A DNA stretch of 64,000 bases. Origin: Cymbidium sinense. Taxonomy: Eukaryota > Streptophyta > Magnoliopsida > Asparagales > Orchidaceae. Positions 11,032 through 22,467 of this stretch are shown one piece after another. Made by a program: the position numbers and the translations under genes. The stretch lies in assembly GCA_021442155.1 (NCBI GenBank), contig CM038217.1:145139643-145203642 (forward strand), read 5' to 3'. The stretch's first letter is position 1; each line of letters starts with the position of its first letter. Below the pieces are notes generated by a model. The model did no database searches and was not told the origin of the DNA. It was given only the letters and a program-made list of their open reading frames with translations.

Positions 11032-12669
11032 ATGGTTAGCACACCGGGAATGATAACAGTTGCTCAGCTAGAAATAATAATCAATGAAAAGATAAAGGCA
11101 GTTACAGCTTCAGAGCAAGCTGAAAAGTTTGTGAGTGAGGGTCACCCTTATCAAGATAATTATGATCAAGTGTCATACCCAAAAGGTTATCAGTGCCAAA
11201 ATTTAATATTTTCAGTGAGCTTGGTAACCCAAAGCAACATATAGCCCAATTTAAGGCTACTTGTGGTAACACATGAGGGAATGATGCACTACTTTTTTGC
11301 CAGTTCGTCAGTAGCCTGACCTTAGCTACTTTCGAGTGGTATGCAAAATTATTGAATGATTTAGTTAAAACCTTGAAGAGGTTTGCTAGTGCAACCGAGA
11401 AAATAACTCGACCTTAACTTGCTAAAAAAGAGAAAAAATGAGTCTGTGACAAAATTCATAAGTCGTTGGCATAACCTAAGTATGAATTGTGAGCAATAAT
11501 TGGAAGAAGAACATGTAATCCAACTGCTAATGGGAAATATGGATGATAAAATGGCACCATTTTTATGTATAACTTCAATTATAATATTCCAGGACTTGCT
11601 CGATAGGGTGGCCAAATTTAAAAAGATGAAATCTATGAAGATAAAGCAAAGAGAAACAAACCTTGAGACTCAAGAAGAAATGAAACTCATGTTGCTTCCT
11701 ATAGCTCAAATGGTAAAAAGAGGGTGATATATAATGTGGATAAAGGAAAATAGCCAGTGTGCAATGATGATAAGGGAAAGATGCTCTATTCTAATCCACA
11801 GCCAAAATTAATATTGGGAGGCAATGATAAACCTCAGACTTTTTTAAGTGGTGGAGAGCATCCAAAATAAATAACAAAAGATGATGAGCGAATGAGGTCA
11901 TCTCTTAAGAAAAAGATGAACAAAGAATATTCCTTTAGAAGGGACAGTGTAGCCAAATTATTTTGGCAAGCAGTCAAAGCTGGTCTACAATTACTAGAAA
12001 TTAAAAGGCAAGAGGTCGATCAAGTAATCCAAATTCGTCCCATCATGGATGATCGACCATCTATTGAAGAAGATTGTTATGTCTTCAAAGATTGGCTAGA
12101 AAGAAAGTACCGATGAGGTAAATTTACATTATTTGATAGTATTCTAGTCAACCCAAAAAGAGAATCTACAAGGATGATTAAGTCCTCTTTCGTATCATCC
12201 ATCAAAGACAAAAAGAAAGAGAAATTAGTTCAGATTGAAGAATGGGAAACATTAGTCTCCAAAAAGACTGTGAAAATGATGAAACAATTAAAAGATGTCC
12301 CTAATGTTAAGTGGAAATCACCACTTGAACCTATATTTAACTTAAAAGAGATACTTAAAGTAAGTATCTAGGCTTCTCAGTATCATTTTGATAAGGCTAC
12401 TTCATGACAACACGAGGAGCAATCTACTAAACGCAAACCTCATAAATCAAAGAAGTCGGCTAAGAAAAAGAAGATCAAGAAGAGAACTACAACTCAAAAA
12501 ATTATTAACAATTTAAAGGAGTATCACTAGCCAGTAAGACAACAATTTAAGATTGCAGACTTTATTCCTAAACTTCATATTGTTGAATCGGATGAAGAAG
12601 ATAATGGTGAATCTTGTCCAATAGAGACATGTCGAATCATTTATGTGATATCAGATGTTCTTCAGCATT
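11032..12669 (+). pseudogene. gag: gag of element Y (broken by stops and frameshifts)
   Basis: Gag forms the particle that packages the RNA. A canonical gag core is readable in pieces: YPKGYQCQN, then FSELGNPKQHIAQFKATCGN, NDALLFCQFVSSLTLATFEWYAKL, then EEEHVIQLLMGNMDDKMAPFL at 11500-11580 and FQDLLDRVAKFKKM. The C-terminal part (11892-12116) shows KEYSFRRDSVAKLFWQAVKAGLQL and EEDCYVFKDWLERKYR, where Tat gags have the YCPYHR..H.. region; that part is altered here. A Lys-rich tail (12420-12530) and an acidic phrase (IVESDEEDNGE) follow. Stops and +1/-1 shifts divide it. The ORF is cut at 12695 by element A. Confidence 0.75.
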
Positions 12670-13659
12670 AGTTACTCCAAAATGACAAGAGTAGTTATTG
12701 ACCTCATTTTTGGAATGAGCTCTCAACCCCTCCATCTTAGACATAGGGCTTCTCTTAGACATTAAGAGTTTTTTAGTCTTAAGATACTTCTAGTGATTAG
12801 GTGAATACTTAACCTAACCCTAGAGACTTAGAAGAGTTAACCATAGGAATAAGTCATGCCTTAGGGGTGTTAGGAAAAATTTGCCTATCCTATAGCTTGA
12901 ACCAACTCCTCACTTCATTCCTTCAAGTAAAATTCAAATCAACTCCAAACTCATATCAACTTCAACCCCAAATTGAATCCAAAACTCAAATTCAAATTCC
13001 AAAAATCTTTCCTAAGCATTTTGATTCTATCTTATGGACTTAGCTCAAATAAAATTCAAATCAATTCAAACTCATGAAATTTTTTCACAGCCCATTTATA
13101 TTCACATTTATATTCACATATATAAATGAAATATAAATTTAAATCAATCAAACCAAATCCAAATTAAAAAAAATCTTTCCTAAGCCCTTTGATTCTATCT
13201 TTTGGACTTAGCTCAAATCAAATCCAAATCAATTCAAATTCAAGAAATTTTATCATAACCCATTTATATTCTCATTTTTTTCACAAATATAAATTATTAT
13301 CAAAACCAAATTCAAAACTCAAACTCAAATTCCAAAATCCAACCTTTCAAGTCAAATTCTTTAACTTAGCCAAATCAAACTCAAATCAGGTCAAACCCTT
13401 GATTTTTCTTCATGATTTATTCAATCCTTCAATCATGAATCCAAATATAAACATAAACTTCAACCCTCAAACCAAAAATAAATTTAAAAATCAAATCCAA
13501 GTCAAACCCATATTCACCCTTTTGACTTAAAGTTGTCAAATGAATCAAAACTCATTTGACTTCAAATCTCTTGTAAATGGATTTATATTTCAATCATAAA
13601 TTCATATGTGAGTTCAACCAAACTTGAATCAAGCATTGATCAAGCCAACTAAACCCCGT

Positions 13660-14340
13660 TGGCTCACTTGACCCAAAGTGGCCAATTTGACCTACATGAA
13701 CCAAAATTCAATTCATTCCAAATCAAAGTAAATTAATCTAATCCAAACTTCATGACATATTTGTTGATCATCATAGGTTAATCAATTATCATGAATTGGG
13801 TCAAACCAAGTTAATTGGCTTGACCAAGTCAACCCTTTAACCCATATGAAACCCAAATTGCAACCTTAACCAAATTGATTGCAACCAATGGCTCAAGTTC
13901 ACTCCAAATTGATTATTGAACTTGACTAAAGCCTCAATTAAACCCAATTTGACCAATTGACCAACTAGACCCAACCTAACCCAATTGACCATGAACCCAA
14001 CTTGACCTAAAAGGTCAAATCAATCAAAAATCAAATCAAACCAAAATTAATTAAAACTAAATCCTACAATATATTCCAAATAATCTACCAAACCCAAATC
14101 AAGCCATGATTCAAGCCAATTTGGTCAATTGGGTCAAATCGGCCAACTTAGCCAAAATTGACCTAAAGGGTCAGATTGGCCAAAATCCAAATTGAATCTA
14201 AATTAATTGAAACCAATTGAACCAATATACTCCAAATAGTCATTTGAACTTGACCCAACTCTTGGTTTGACCCAATTTGACCAATTGGTCAACCTAACCT
14301 ATTTTGTCTCGATTTGACCCAAATGGGCCAAATTAACCCA
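13660..14340. repeat. TTGACC/GGTCAA-rich block in the A 5' LTR
   Basis: The segment is built from short degenerate phrases such as TTGACCCAA, GGTCAAATT and CCAATTGGTCAA on both strands. TTGAC(C/T) is the W-box core bound by WRKY factors, so this is a dense array of potential sites; binding is not shown. Equivalent blocks are at about 31440-32290 (B), 42870-43550 (A 3' LTR) and 62460-63440 (C). Confidence 0.6.
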
Positions 14341-15314
14341 AATTAAATCAATTGAACTTCAAATGACATGATATTTGGTCCAACTTACTTTTGACTCATT
14401 TCAAATCTGCCCTAATCATCTTCAATGCCAAATGACCACTTTTCCCTTGGGTCAAGGGCATCCCATGAGAAAAGACACTTTCCCAAGTGGTCATTTCTCT
14501 TTCTTGGCCACTTGGCACTCATCCATTGGTCCACATAGGCACCAAGAACACTGATTTTCTAACCTAAGGAGTGGTTGGGGCAGCCATGACTCATGGGGAG
14601 GTGAAATCACCTCACCTCTCCCATTGAACAGCATGAAGGACACTCACCTCCCTTGGCTGGGACACCCACTTGTCCTTCATGGCCACTTTCCATGCCTTAG
14701 CCAACCATAGGGAGCCTCCTAGGATGATTCTCTTCCATTCCCAACCACCCCAAGCCAAATGACATGATTGTGGAGCCAAAATTTTAAACAAAAAGTGGAT
14801 TTTAGTTCATTATGGTTCACTTTTCATTCTAAGGCTTTGGTGAATGAAGGAAACTCCCATTCTTCTCATTCTCCTCCTCCTAGAGCTCCCAAAGCCATTG
14901 ACAATCACCCCACTTCATTTTGAAGAGAAATACTTCAAAACTAAGTGGATTTCGGTGAGAAAATGACAATCACTAGAGGAAACTTTGTTTCGACGTGAAG
15001 GTGAGGATCTAAGATCAGTTTAAGGCTTCTTCTCTCACTCAACAATGCACTCAAGTCACCACCACCGTTGGAAATTATACTCGGTGAGGTAGCCTTCAAA
15101 AACCATAGTTGTCCTTATAATCCCTCATTTTACGATGGTTTTTGTGCAATTTTAAGGAATCTACCTAGGTAATCCCATATTTTTACTTTAAATCATCCAA
15201 ATTAGAAAATAGAATTTTTTTTGGCGTAAATCAACACAAAAATGAGTCAATTTTGATGAGTTTTCACTTAGAATCCTTTTTTTTATTTTTTAAAAATTCT
15301 ATTTTTACTATTCA

Positions 15315-15590
15315 TCATCGGCGGGCTGGTCCAATCCATAGTTTGGATCAACACTGATTCCATTGATCACGATCGCTCATCTGACCATCGATCACATAGT
15401 TCATGATGGCCGCCGTCGCAATCCGCTTCGGTTCATGCGATTTATCGGTCAGGGGTCGAGATGGTCAAGCGGCTAGCTCGAGACCATGTCGGTCTTCCGC
15501 CCATGGACTAACGCTGCACATGCGCGTGATCTACATGGTGCATGGATGCACCCATCGCTAGGTACGTGGTGTTGCCACGTTAGCTTTTTT
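15315..15590. other. CpG-rich divergent island in the A 5' LTR
   Basis: A sharp rise in G+C and CpG within AT-rich surroundings (GCCGCCGTCGC, GCACATGCGCGTG, GGTACGTGGTG). It occupies the same place as 44525-44870 in the 3' LTR, yet the two are far less alike than the sequences on either side. It may mark a promoter-proximal segment; that is inference. Confidence 0.55.
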
Positions 15591-18500
15591 GATTTAAAAA
15601 ATTAATTTAAATCACCTAAAACTTCAAAAATTTATAAAAAATAAAATACATAACAAAAAATTACAAACAGGGCTTGTTGGATTCATCTTCCCAAGAGGAA
15701 TCGAACAAACCTAAAATCACCAAATTTCACTAAGTATTTTGAGCTTAATTTGAGTTTTAGTGAAAATCAAATTTTTTTTAATTAAAACAAAAATGTATGT
15801 TAGATTAAGTTGAAATTTTCAGGGATGAAAATTGATGTTGAAATACATCTACCATAAACCTTTCAAGTCAAAATGACATTTGGATTAAAAGATATTAAAT
15901 TTTGAGTGTCAAATAATTTATTTTTAATAAATTAAATTAGCAGAATTCATAAAAATCACTTAAATCAATTGAAACTTCTTAAATTTATAACTAATTATAG
16001 AAAAATCTAAAAAATACAAACTCAAGTCTATTTTAAGGATAATTCATAGCAGAATCTAATAAAATTATTTTTAATTGAGTTTAAATAGTACATTTTCCTT
16101 AGTTATGGTTTATTTGAAAATTTAATAACCCTAATTACTCCTTAATGACTTCATTAATTAATTCCAAACTTCTTAAGCATGTTTAGTGGTAAGACTTCTG
16201 CCTCCCCTAATTTTCTTGGAATTTATTAATGAGTTAATCAGGGAAATTAATTAATGAACCCTAATCACTTTATTAATATAATTAAGGTTAATTAAGCATG
16301 AGAATAGTAGTTTAATTCCTTGATTAGGATAATTAAACTTTGTTTAAGTGATTAGGAGGTTTATGGAATGATTTTGGGATATTTTTGTTAAGCTATTCCA
16401 GAAACCCCTTTCTTCCTTAATCCAAATCTAATTAAGGGTTAATCCACTAATGATTTACTGAATAAATCAAATCAAATTCTCAAAATCAAAATATTATAAA
16501 AACTTAATCAATCCTTCTTGGGTAGATACTTAGGTGTTCAATAACCTAAGTAAACTTAAGGAAATCATACATAACCCATATGTGTGGGAAAGGTTATGAA
16601 AATACTTAAATTAAACCCTTTAGCTTAATTAATCATTACGAGCCAATTGCATTGGTACCTTTCTTTCCTAGGATGCATTGATAATTTAAATTCCTTGTGA
16701 TTTTATGTCATACATTGGCTCATAATTATTTGATTAAAACATTAAAGTGGTATAGGTAATAATTGAACTTAATCTACACCTTTAACCAAAGCATAAAATT
16801 AATCTAATCACCTAAAAATTAAACTAAAATAATACACACATGTGGGAATGGGTAAAGACCAGCAAACCTTCTCACACTTTTCTAATTCAAGTCAAACTCA
16901 AAATAAAATGAAAGTCTCTTTAAATAACTTTTGATTCTCTTTAAATGATCTTACTTCATAAGATTGTCTATAAGAATTAATTAGAGTGAATGAAATTACA
17001 TGCTTACATCACTTTATTTCTTTCCTAGCATGCTAAATGTATATGTCATATGAAAATCATATATTCATGCTTTTCAAAAATCAAATTCAAAATAAAATGT
17101 TTCCTCTATGTCAAATTGCATGTTTTTTAAAGTAAAATAATATTATTTATTAAATTCAAAACTATTTTCAAAATCTATAAATCAAATATCTAAAAGAAAG
17201 TGTACTACTTATAATTATTTATAAGCTTGCATGTGGATATAAATATGAAGATGTGCATAGTGTAGCCTTCCTTCTCTTTTCTTTTAGTATGGTTTTGAAT
17301 AAGATTTGACAAAGTGTATAGTTCATTTGAAAAGAACATAACACTTGCCTAATTCCCTTCCTATTCATTTTTATACTATTAATTAAGAAGGACATCTACA
17401 TTTGCACATATAAATTACATAAATAAAATAAATCAACCAACACAAACTTTTTGCATCTTTCTTTTCCATTAATTTCTTTTTGTACATGAGCATGTATTTA
17501 AGAAAAGTGATATATTAGTCTGGACAACCCCGGGGTTGCGAGGTTTTAAGTAGCCCTAAGTAGGTATTGTACCTTACACCCTTGGTTAATAATGGCATCG
17601 TACTCACTTATGTCTTTTATACTTGTAAATGTGCATATGAAAAGAATGGATAAAAGGATCACTCTCTTCTATTTAACAAAATCATACATACATGAAATAT
17701 TCCAAGTTTCCTTAAGCTACCTCTTTTAACATTCATTATTAAGGTGTGCTAAATACTTGCATCACATGTATGGATATGCTTAGGATTCATTCATGTGCAT
17801 GATACACACGTGGGAAAGAAATAAAATATTGTGTATTTTGTGCTAGTAATTCACTTTACTTAATCTTAAAATACCTTTCTTTTTGAATAGGTTTGTTTAG
17901 AGAAAATCAAAACTTAGGATTAATTAAAATACATAATAAAATATTCACTAAACAAAAATCATTAATGAATCTACCTTAGAAATCACTTAAGGTAGGGAGG
18001 AAAGAGTTCTCTTCCCTTTTCCTCTCTTTACAACCTTTAGTAATTAAGCAGGTTCATTCAAACCAAATCAAATAATCAAATAAAATTAACCCATATCAAC
18101 TAAACAACTTAAATGAGACCACCCTTCTAAGTTGAACCTTTCCACACTTAAAAAAATCCTAACCTTAAAGCCTAGCTAAGCATACCACACAAACCTTACA
18201 TGGTACACACATTAGGCTAAGTCACCACTTCTAGTCCTATGTTAGGGCAGTGCATGGTTTGATATTTGCTTTTATTTTGTGTTATTTTATTTTAGTTTGG
18301 ATGTTAGGGTTTATGTGCGTAGAATGAATGGTATGATGGTTTAGTCTAATCATTGTCTTCTGTAGGGGATTGTACTTAAGGGGTGCTGTAATAAAAAATA
18401 TAATTGCTTTTGCTGTGCAGGTTGCTTATACCCTTGAGCATAATCCAAAATAGACCAGGTGGATTTAGTTACCCATGTGTGGGGTGCTAAGTCCAATTTA

Positions 18501-20046
18501 TCTATATACATGCTTGTGAATGTGTGGTTTGTTTAACTAATCTCTATTTTGCAGGTTTTAGTTAGCTTTACTTTCTTTCCCTTTTCATGTACTTTTGTAA
18601 TTAGGATTTTGGAATGATTTTTATGGTGGATTAGGATGAGCATTAGTTATAAGATCACATCTTATGTACCATGTGAATCCTTTGGAGCATCCACATTCTA
18701 AACATTCAAAAGAAGAAAAGAAGAATGAAGAAATGAATAATGAAGACCCTATAACATAAATTCCTTGCTTGATTGTAATTAATTCATTTTTAATCACAGG
18801 TTGTATAAGAGAGAGCTTGGCTACCCAATTTGTTTTGGTTTTGCGGTGGACCGACCAAATGGCCTTTTATTCTTTTGCATTAGCTTTATAAAATGTGTGA
18901 TGTTTTGTTTAGATTATGCATTAAGATGGCATGTTTTCCTAGTTTCTTCTTTGTTTTGATGTACCGTCTGGATGGCGATTAGGCTCTTAGGGAAAAATAA
19001 ATCTTCTACCAAATTAATCAACCCAAAATTAAAAAAAATAAATAACTCATAACCTCATTTAAACCCTAAGTTAAACCCTTAGCTGGATGAGCATTTCTTT
19101 TCTAACAACATGAATAAAAATATATTATTTCACTCTTGATTGGAGGGCTTCCACCTTTGCCAGAGAAAATTGGCTTGACCTTTGAGAGCCATGGTGGAAA
19201 CACACCTCCTCCCTTCTCGCTTATTTTGGCCAATAATCTTACTTCTCATGCATTATGCATATAAATCCTATAAGCCTGAGTCAAATGATTGTCCAAAAAT
19301 AAAAATAATATGTAATATAATTTTCATTAGATTTAGGTTATTTGAAGAATCCCCTTACATGATCTAGTCTCTTTAGGGAGTGAGTTTAAGTACTTAGTCT
19401 TTTTCTAAATAAACAATAGCACAGCTATCTTGCATAAAGCATATGACTTGCTTACATAAATTTAAAATCATAGGAGGAGTTAGTTGGCGACCACCCCCAG
19501 GCGGTTATAAGTTCAAGCAATCGAGTGGTTTATCCTCTCTTATGGAGGCAAACTGAATACCCATCTTTTGCTTTAGATTTAGGTCATGCTTTTGGCCCTC
19601 TTCAAAGCTCCCTAGATTTAGGTTTCAAGGTTGCTTCTCTCTTCCATGGGCCATAAGCATAAATCCTCGCCTCTTAGGCATTTCTATAACCTTGTATTAT
19701 GGAATCATAAGCCCTAAACTTCTAATAAAAATTTAACTCAAATAAATAGTTCAATTTCAAAAAAAATAAAGCCCAACCATAGGATAGTTTGAGATGCTTG
19801 CTAGCTTTCCTAGCATCGTGAGCATCTCCTACTTATCTTCCTTTGGCTCTAAAAAGAACTCCCTCCTCCTTGATCGATCCCACTTGATTTGCTAAAAATA
19901 AACTAATCAATTGAAAGTCCTACCTATTGAAATCTTTGGAGACAACGATCATTTACCTTAATCAGTATTCTAATGAATCCCCTTCCTTAGGATGTAACTG
20001 TGGGGGCTTGCCCGAGGAAACTTAACGAACCGATTTTAAAAAAAAG

Positions 20047-20076
20047 CCCTACTTTACTTTTCCATGTAAAGTAGGG
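20047..20076. promoter_or_regulatory. Perfect 11-bp palindrome near the end of the A 5' LTR
   Basis: CCCTACTTTAC and GTAAAGTAGGG are separated by eight bases (TTTTCCAT), able to form an 11-bp stem. It lies about 220 bases before the LTR end and recurs at 37767 (B), 49625 (A 3' LTR) and, reversed, 57177 (C). Role unknown; an RNA structure in the 5' leader or near the polyadenylation region is possible. Confidence 0.65.
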
Positions 20077-20301
20077 AAGAATCTTTACATATGCGACCCA
20101 TTGTCCTTAGGAGTCTTATTGGGTGATTAGGTCCATTGTAGGGTGGTGACTTCTTCTTTCAAGATAGTACCTCTCCTCAATGTCTGCACCATCACCCTAA
20201 TCACTATGTGGTGTCCCAACTAAAGGCGTATATTTCTATTTTCATTTATCCTCTTTCAAAAGGATAGATGATGGCGGGAATATTTTCACCACAAATTTTT
20301 C

Positions 20302-20320
20302 TGGCGACTCCACTGGGGAT
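20302..20320 (+). promoter_or_regulatory. Primer-binding site of element A (tRNA-Arg)
   Basis: TGGCGACTCCACTGGGGAT is the exact 19-base complement of the 3' end, with CCA, of plant tRNA-Arg(ACG) as I know that tRNA. It follows the LTR end by eight bases. tRNA-Arg priming is known for Ogre-type Tat elements. Confidence 0.85.
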
Positions 20321-22467
20321 GGTTCCTCTCTCCATGTTTGGTTAATTATCATTGTCTCCAAGTATCGATAGTGGATTTATACTTTGTATAAGTCTGAAAC
20401 TATTTTCCTTTTGGCACTTAGTTTATTTCATCGTTAAGCTAAGCTAGCCAACATCCTTTAGGTTTTAGGTTCTCATTCCATGTAGGTCTTAAAACCCCAT
20501 TGTTCCCCAATGGGTGAAAATAAAATTTAATAAAAAGAAATAACTAAGACTTCCTTACTATTTCTATGGTAAGGAAAGGTTCAATTCAAAAATAAAGAAA
20601 GAATAAATCCTTTTATGAAAGACATCATCTTTTCAAAAAGCACTTTTTCAAAATGAACATAATAAAATATTTTCTCAAAAAATTTGCAAACCAACCTCAT
20701 CTAACAATCTTCATGATTGTTATATGTAGAATTTTTTATAAAATAAAATAATAATAATATTAAAAATTATTCTTTTCAAAAATCATAAGTGAACTTGCTT
20801 ATTCAATTTATTAAACGAGGACTTCACTTTCAAAAAAATCAAAATCAACAATCATATTTTCTAAAAGCACAAATGAACACTTTCATTCAATATACTTAAA
20901 TTTATTGAATGAAGGTTTTCATTTTCAATCAAAATCAATAATCACGTTTTTTTTCAAAAGCACAAATGAATAATTTCATTTAATATACTCAAATTTATTG
21001 AATGAAAGTTTTCATTTTTCAATCAAAAAATCAAAAGTTAAATTTTCCAAAAGCACAAATGAACACTTTCATTCAATACTCATATTGAATGAAGGTTTTC
21101 ATTTTCAATCAAAAATCATTTTCCAAAACAAATGAACACTTTCATTCAATATACTCAAATTTATTGAATGAAGGTTTTTATTTTCAATCAAAATCAACAA
21201 TCACATTTTCCAAAAGCACAAATGAACACTTCCATTCAATATGCTCAAATTTATTGACTGAAAGTTTTCATTTTCAATCAAAATAATCACATTTTCCAAA
21301 AGAACAAATGAATATCTCCATTCAATATACTTAATTTACTGAATGAAGATTTCATTTTAAAATAAGAAATAACAATCATCTTTTCAAAAATAAAATCAAC
21401 GAACTCCTTTTCAAAAATCAAAATTAACAACCATCTTTCCAAAATTAAAACAATATTTGGATTCTTCATTTAGCATACCTAAATTTGCTAAGTGAAGATC
21501 CTCTTTTCAAAATAAAATCAATAAACATCTTTTCTTAGCATAAAACAACATTTGGATCTTCCATTTAGCATACCCAAATTTGCTAAGTGAAAATCCTCTT
21601 TTTTAAAATCAAACCACATTTGAATTTCCTTAGCATACCTAAATTTGCTAAGGATCCTCTCTTCAAAATAATCAAAATGAAACACATTTGGATTTCCTTA
21701 GCATGCCTAAATTTTCTAAGAATCCTCTTTTCAATAAAATCAAAACAAAAGCACACTTGGATTTCCTATTTAGCACACCTAAATTTGCTAAGTAAAAATC
21801 CTCTTTCCAACAAAAAATCAAAAGAACAAAATCAATCACATTGGATCCTTTATTTAGCATACCTAAATTTGCTAAGTAAAGATCCTCTTTTTCCAAAAAA
21901 TAACAAAATATTTGGATTATTCATTTAGCTTACCCAAATTTACTAAGTGAAGATTCCATTATCAAAATTCACATGATTCACACAAAATAAAATAAATAAA
22001 TAAATAAAAAGAAGAAATTATTTTCAAACACCTCACTTAGCATAGCCAAATTTGCTAAGTGAGTGGATTCCAAAATATCAAATCAAAAATAAAACCAATT
22101 GACCCTCATTTTAACATACTCAAATTTGTTAAAGGGAAGGGTCCTCAAATCAAAATCTAATTTCAAACATGAACCTATGGAAGCATCTTTCTAAAAATAT
22201 TTCAATCCACTTTTCAACATACCCAAATTTGTGCAGTTGGATTCATATTCAAAAATTCATCTTTCCAATCAAGTTTCTAAATCTTCTCTAATCTAGTTGA
22301 ACCCCACTTAACACTTCCAAGATGTTGAATGTGGGTGAAAATCCTAAATTCAAATTCAAAAATCAACAAAAATAGAAATCTGATCCAAGCTCATTTTCTA
22401 TATTACAGATTCTCAGCATCAATCACAGTTACAACTATAGTCTTTCAATTTTTACAATTGATTAGAA
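20321..22467 (+). other. Long untranslated leader of element A
   Basis: About 2.1 kb lie between the PBS and the first plausible gag ATG (22468). The first 300 bases include CTCTCTCCATGTTTGGTTA, also found after the Y PBS. From about 20640 to 22335 the leader is a tandem series of hairpin-forming units (separate entry). Open frames here (21089-21286, 21587-21928) come from repeat units without stops and are not supported as genes. Confidence 0.65.
20884..22335 (+). repeat. Tandem array of hairpin units in the A leader
   Basis: Roughly 17 units of about 70-110 bases, each holding an inverted repeat around an AT-rich loop like TACCCAAATT. First type: CATTCAATA/TATTGAATG, at 20884-20911, 20977-21004, 21070-21091, 21143-21170, 21233-21260 and 21319-21345. 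Second type: ATTTAGCA/TGCTAAGT, at 21465-21495, 21560-21592, 21628-21653, 21694-21722, 21766-21795, 21849-21880, 21920-21951 and 22032-22063. Third type: TTTAACA/TGTTAAA near 22103-22140, a weak unit near 22207, and CCCACTTAACA/TGTTGAATGTGGG at 22303-22335. Several stem changes are compensated on the other arm. An upstream relative AACAATC/GATTGTT lies near 20705. Confidence 0.8.

Larger units (their letters stand above)
12696..20293 (+). repeat. 5' LTR of element A (7.6 kb)
   Basis: It starts TATTGACCTCATTTTTGG and ends TTTTCACCACA, eight bases before the PBS. It is collinear with 41880-49873 (3' LTR), with 29931-38047 (B) and with the reverse of 56902-64000 (C). No coding region is supported in it. 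From left to right: a short conserved head, an Asn/Lys/Ser-rich AT-rich stretch built on CAAATC phrases (12900-13540), a TTGACC-rich block (13660-14340), a moderately conserved block (14380-15120), a CpG-rich island (15315-15590), a long AT-rich part (15600-19100), a highly conserved block with ACTCTTGATTGGAGGGCTTC (about 19131) and a 3' palindrome (20047). U3/R/U5 borders cannot be fixed by eye. Confidence 0.85.

Noticed and set aside
12696..12700. A perfect target duplication for element A
   Set aside because: GTAGT on the left and TAATC on the right do not match; only a shifted TAGTT/TAATC with two transitions is possible, too weak to claim.
13189..13530. 113-codon ORF in the A 5' LTR
   Set aside because: It is low-complexity (Asn/Lys/Phe) sequence from CAAATC-type repeats, and it is not conserved as a frame in the 3' LTR, B or C.
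20302..20320. A tRNA-Arg gene
   Set aside because: Only the complement of the 3' end is present, at the PBS position; there is no cloverleaf.
20884..22335. CRISPR-like regular repeats
   Set aside because: The DNA is plant nuclear, the repeats are imperfect, the 'spacers' are themselves repeated, and there are no cas genes; a hairpin tandem array explains it better.
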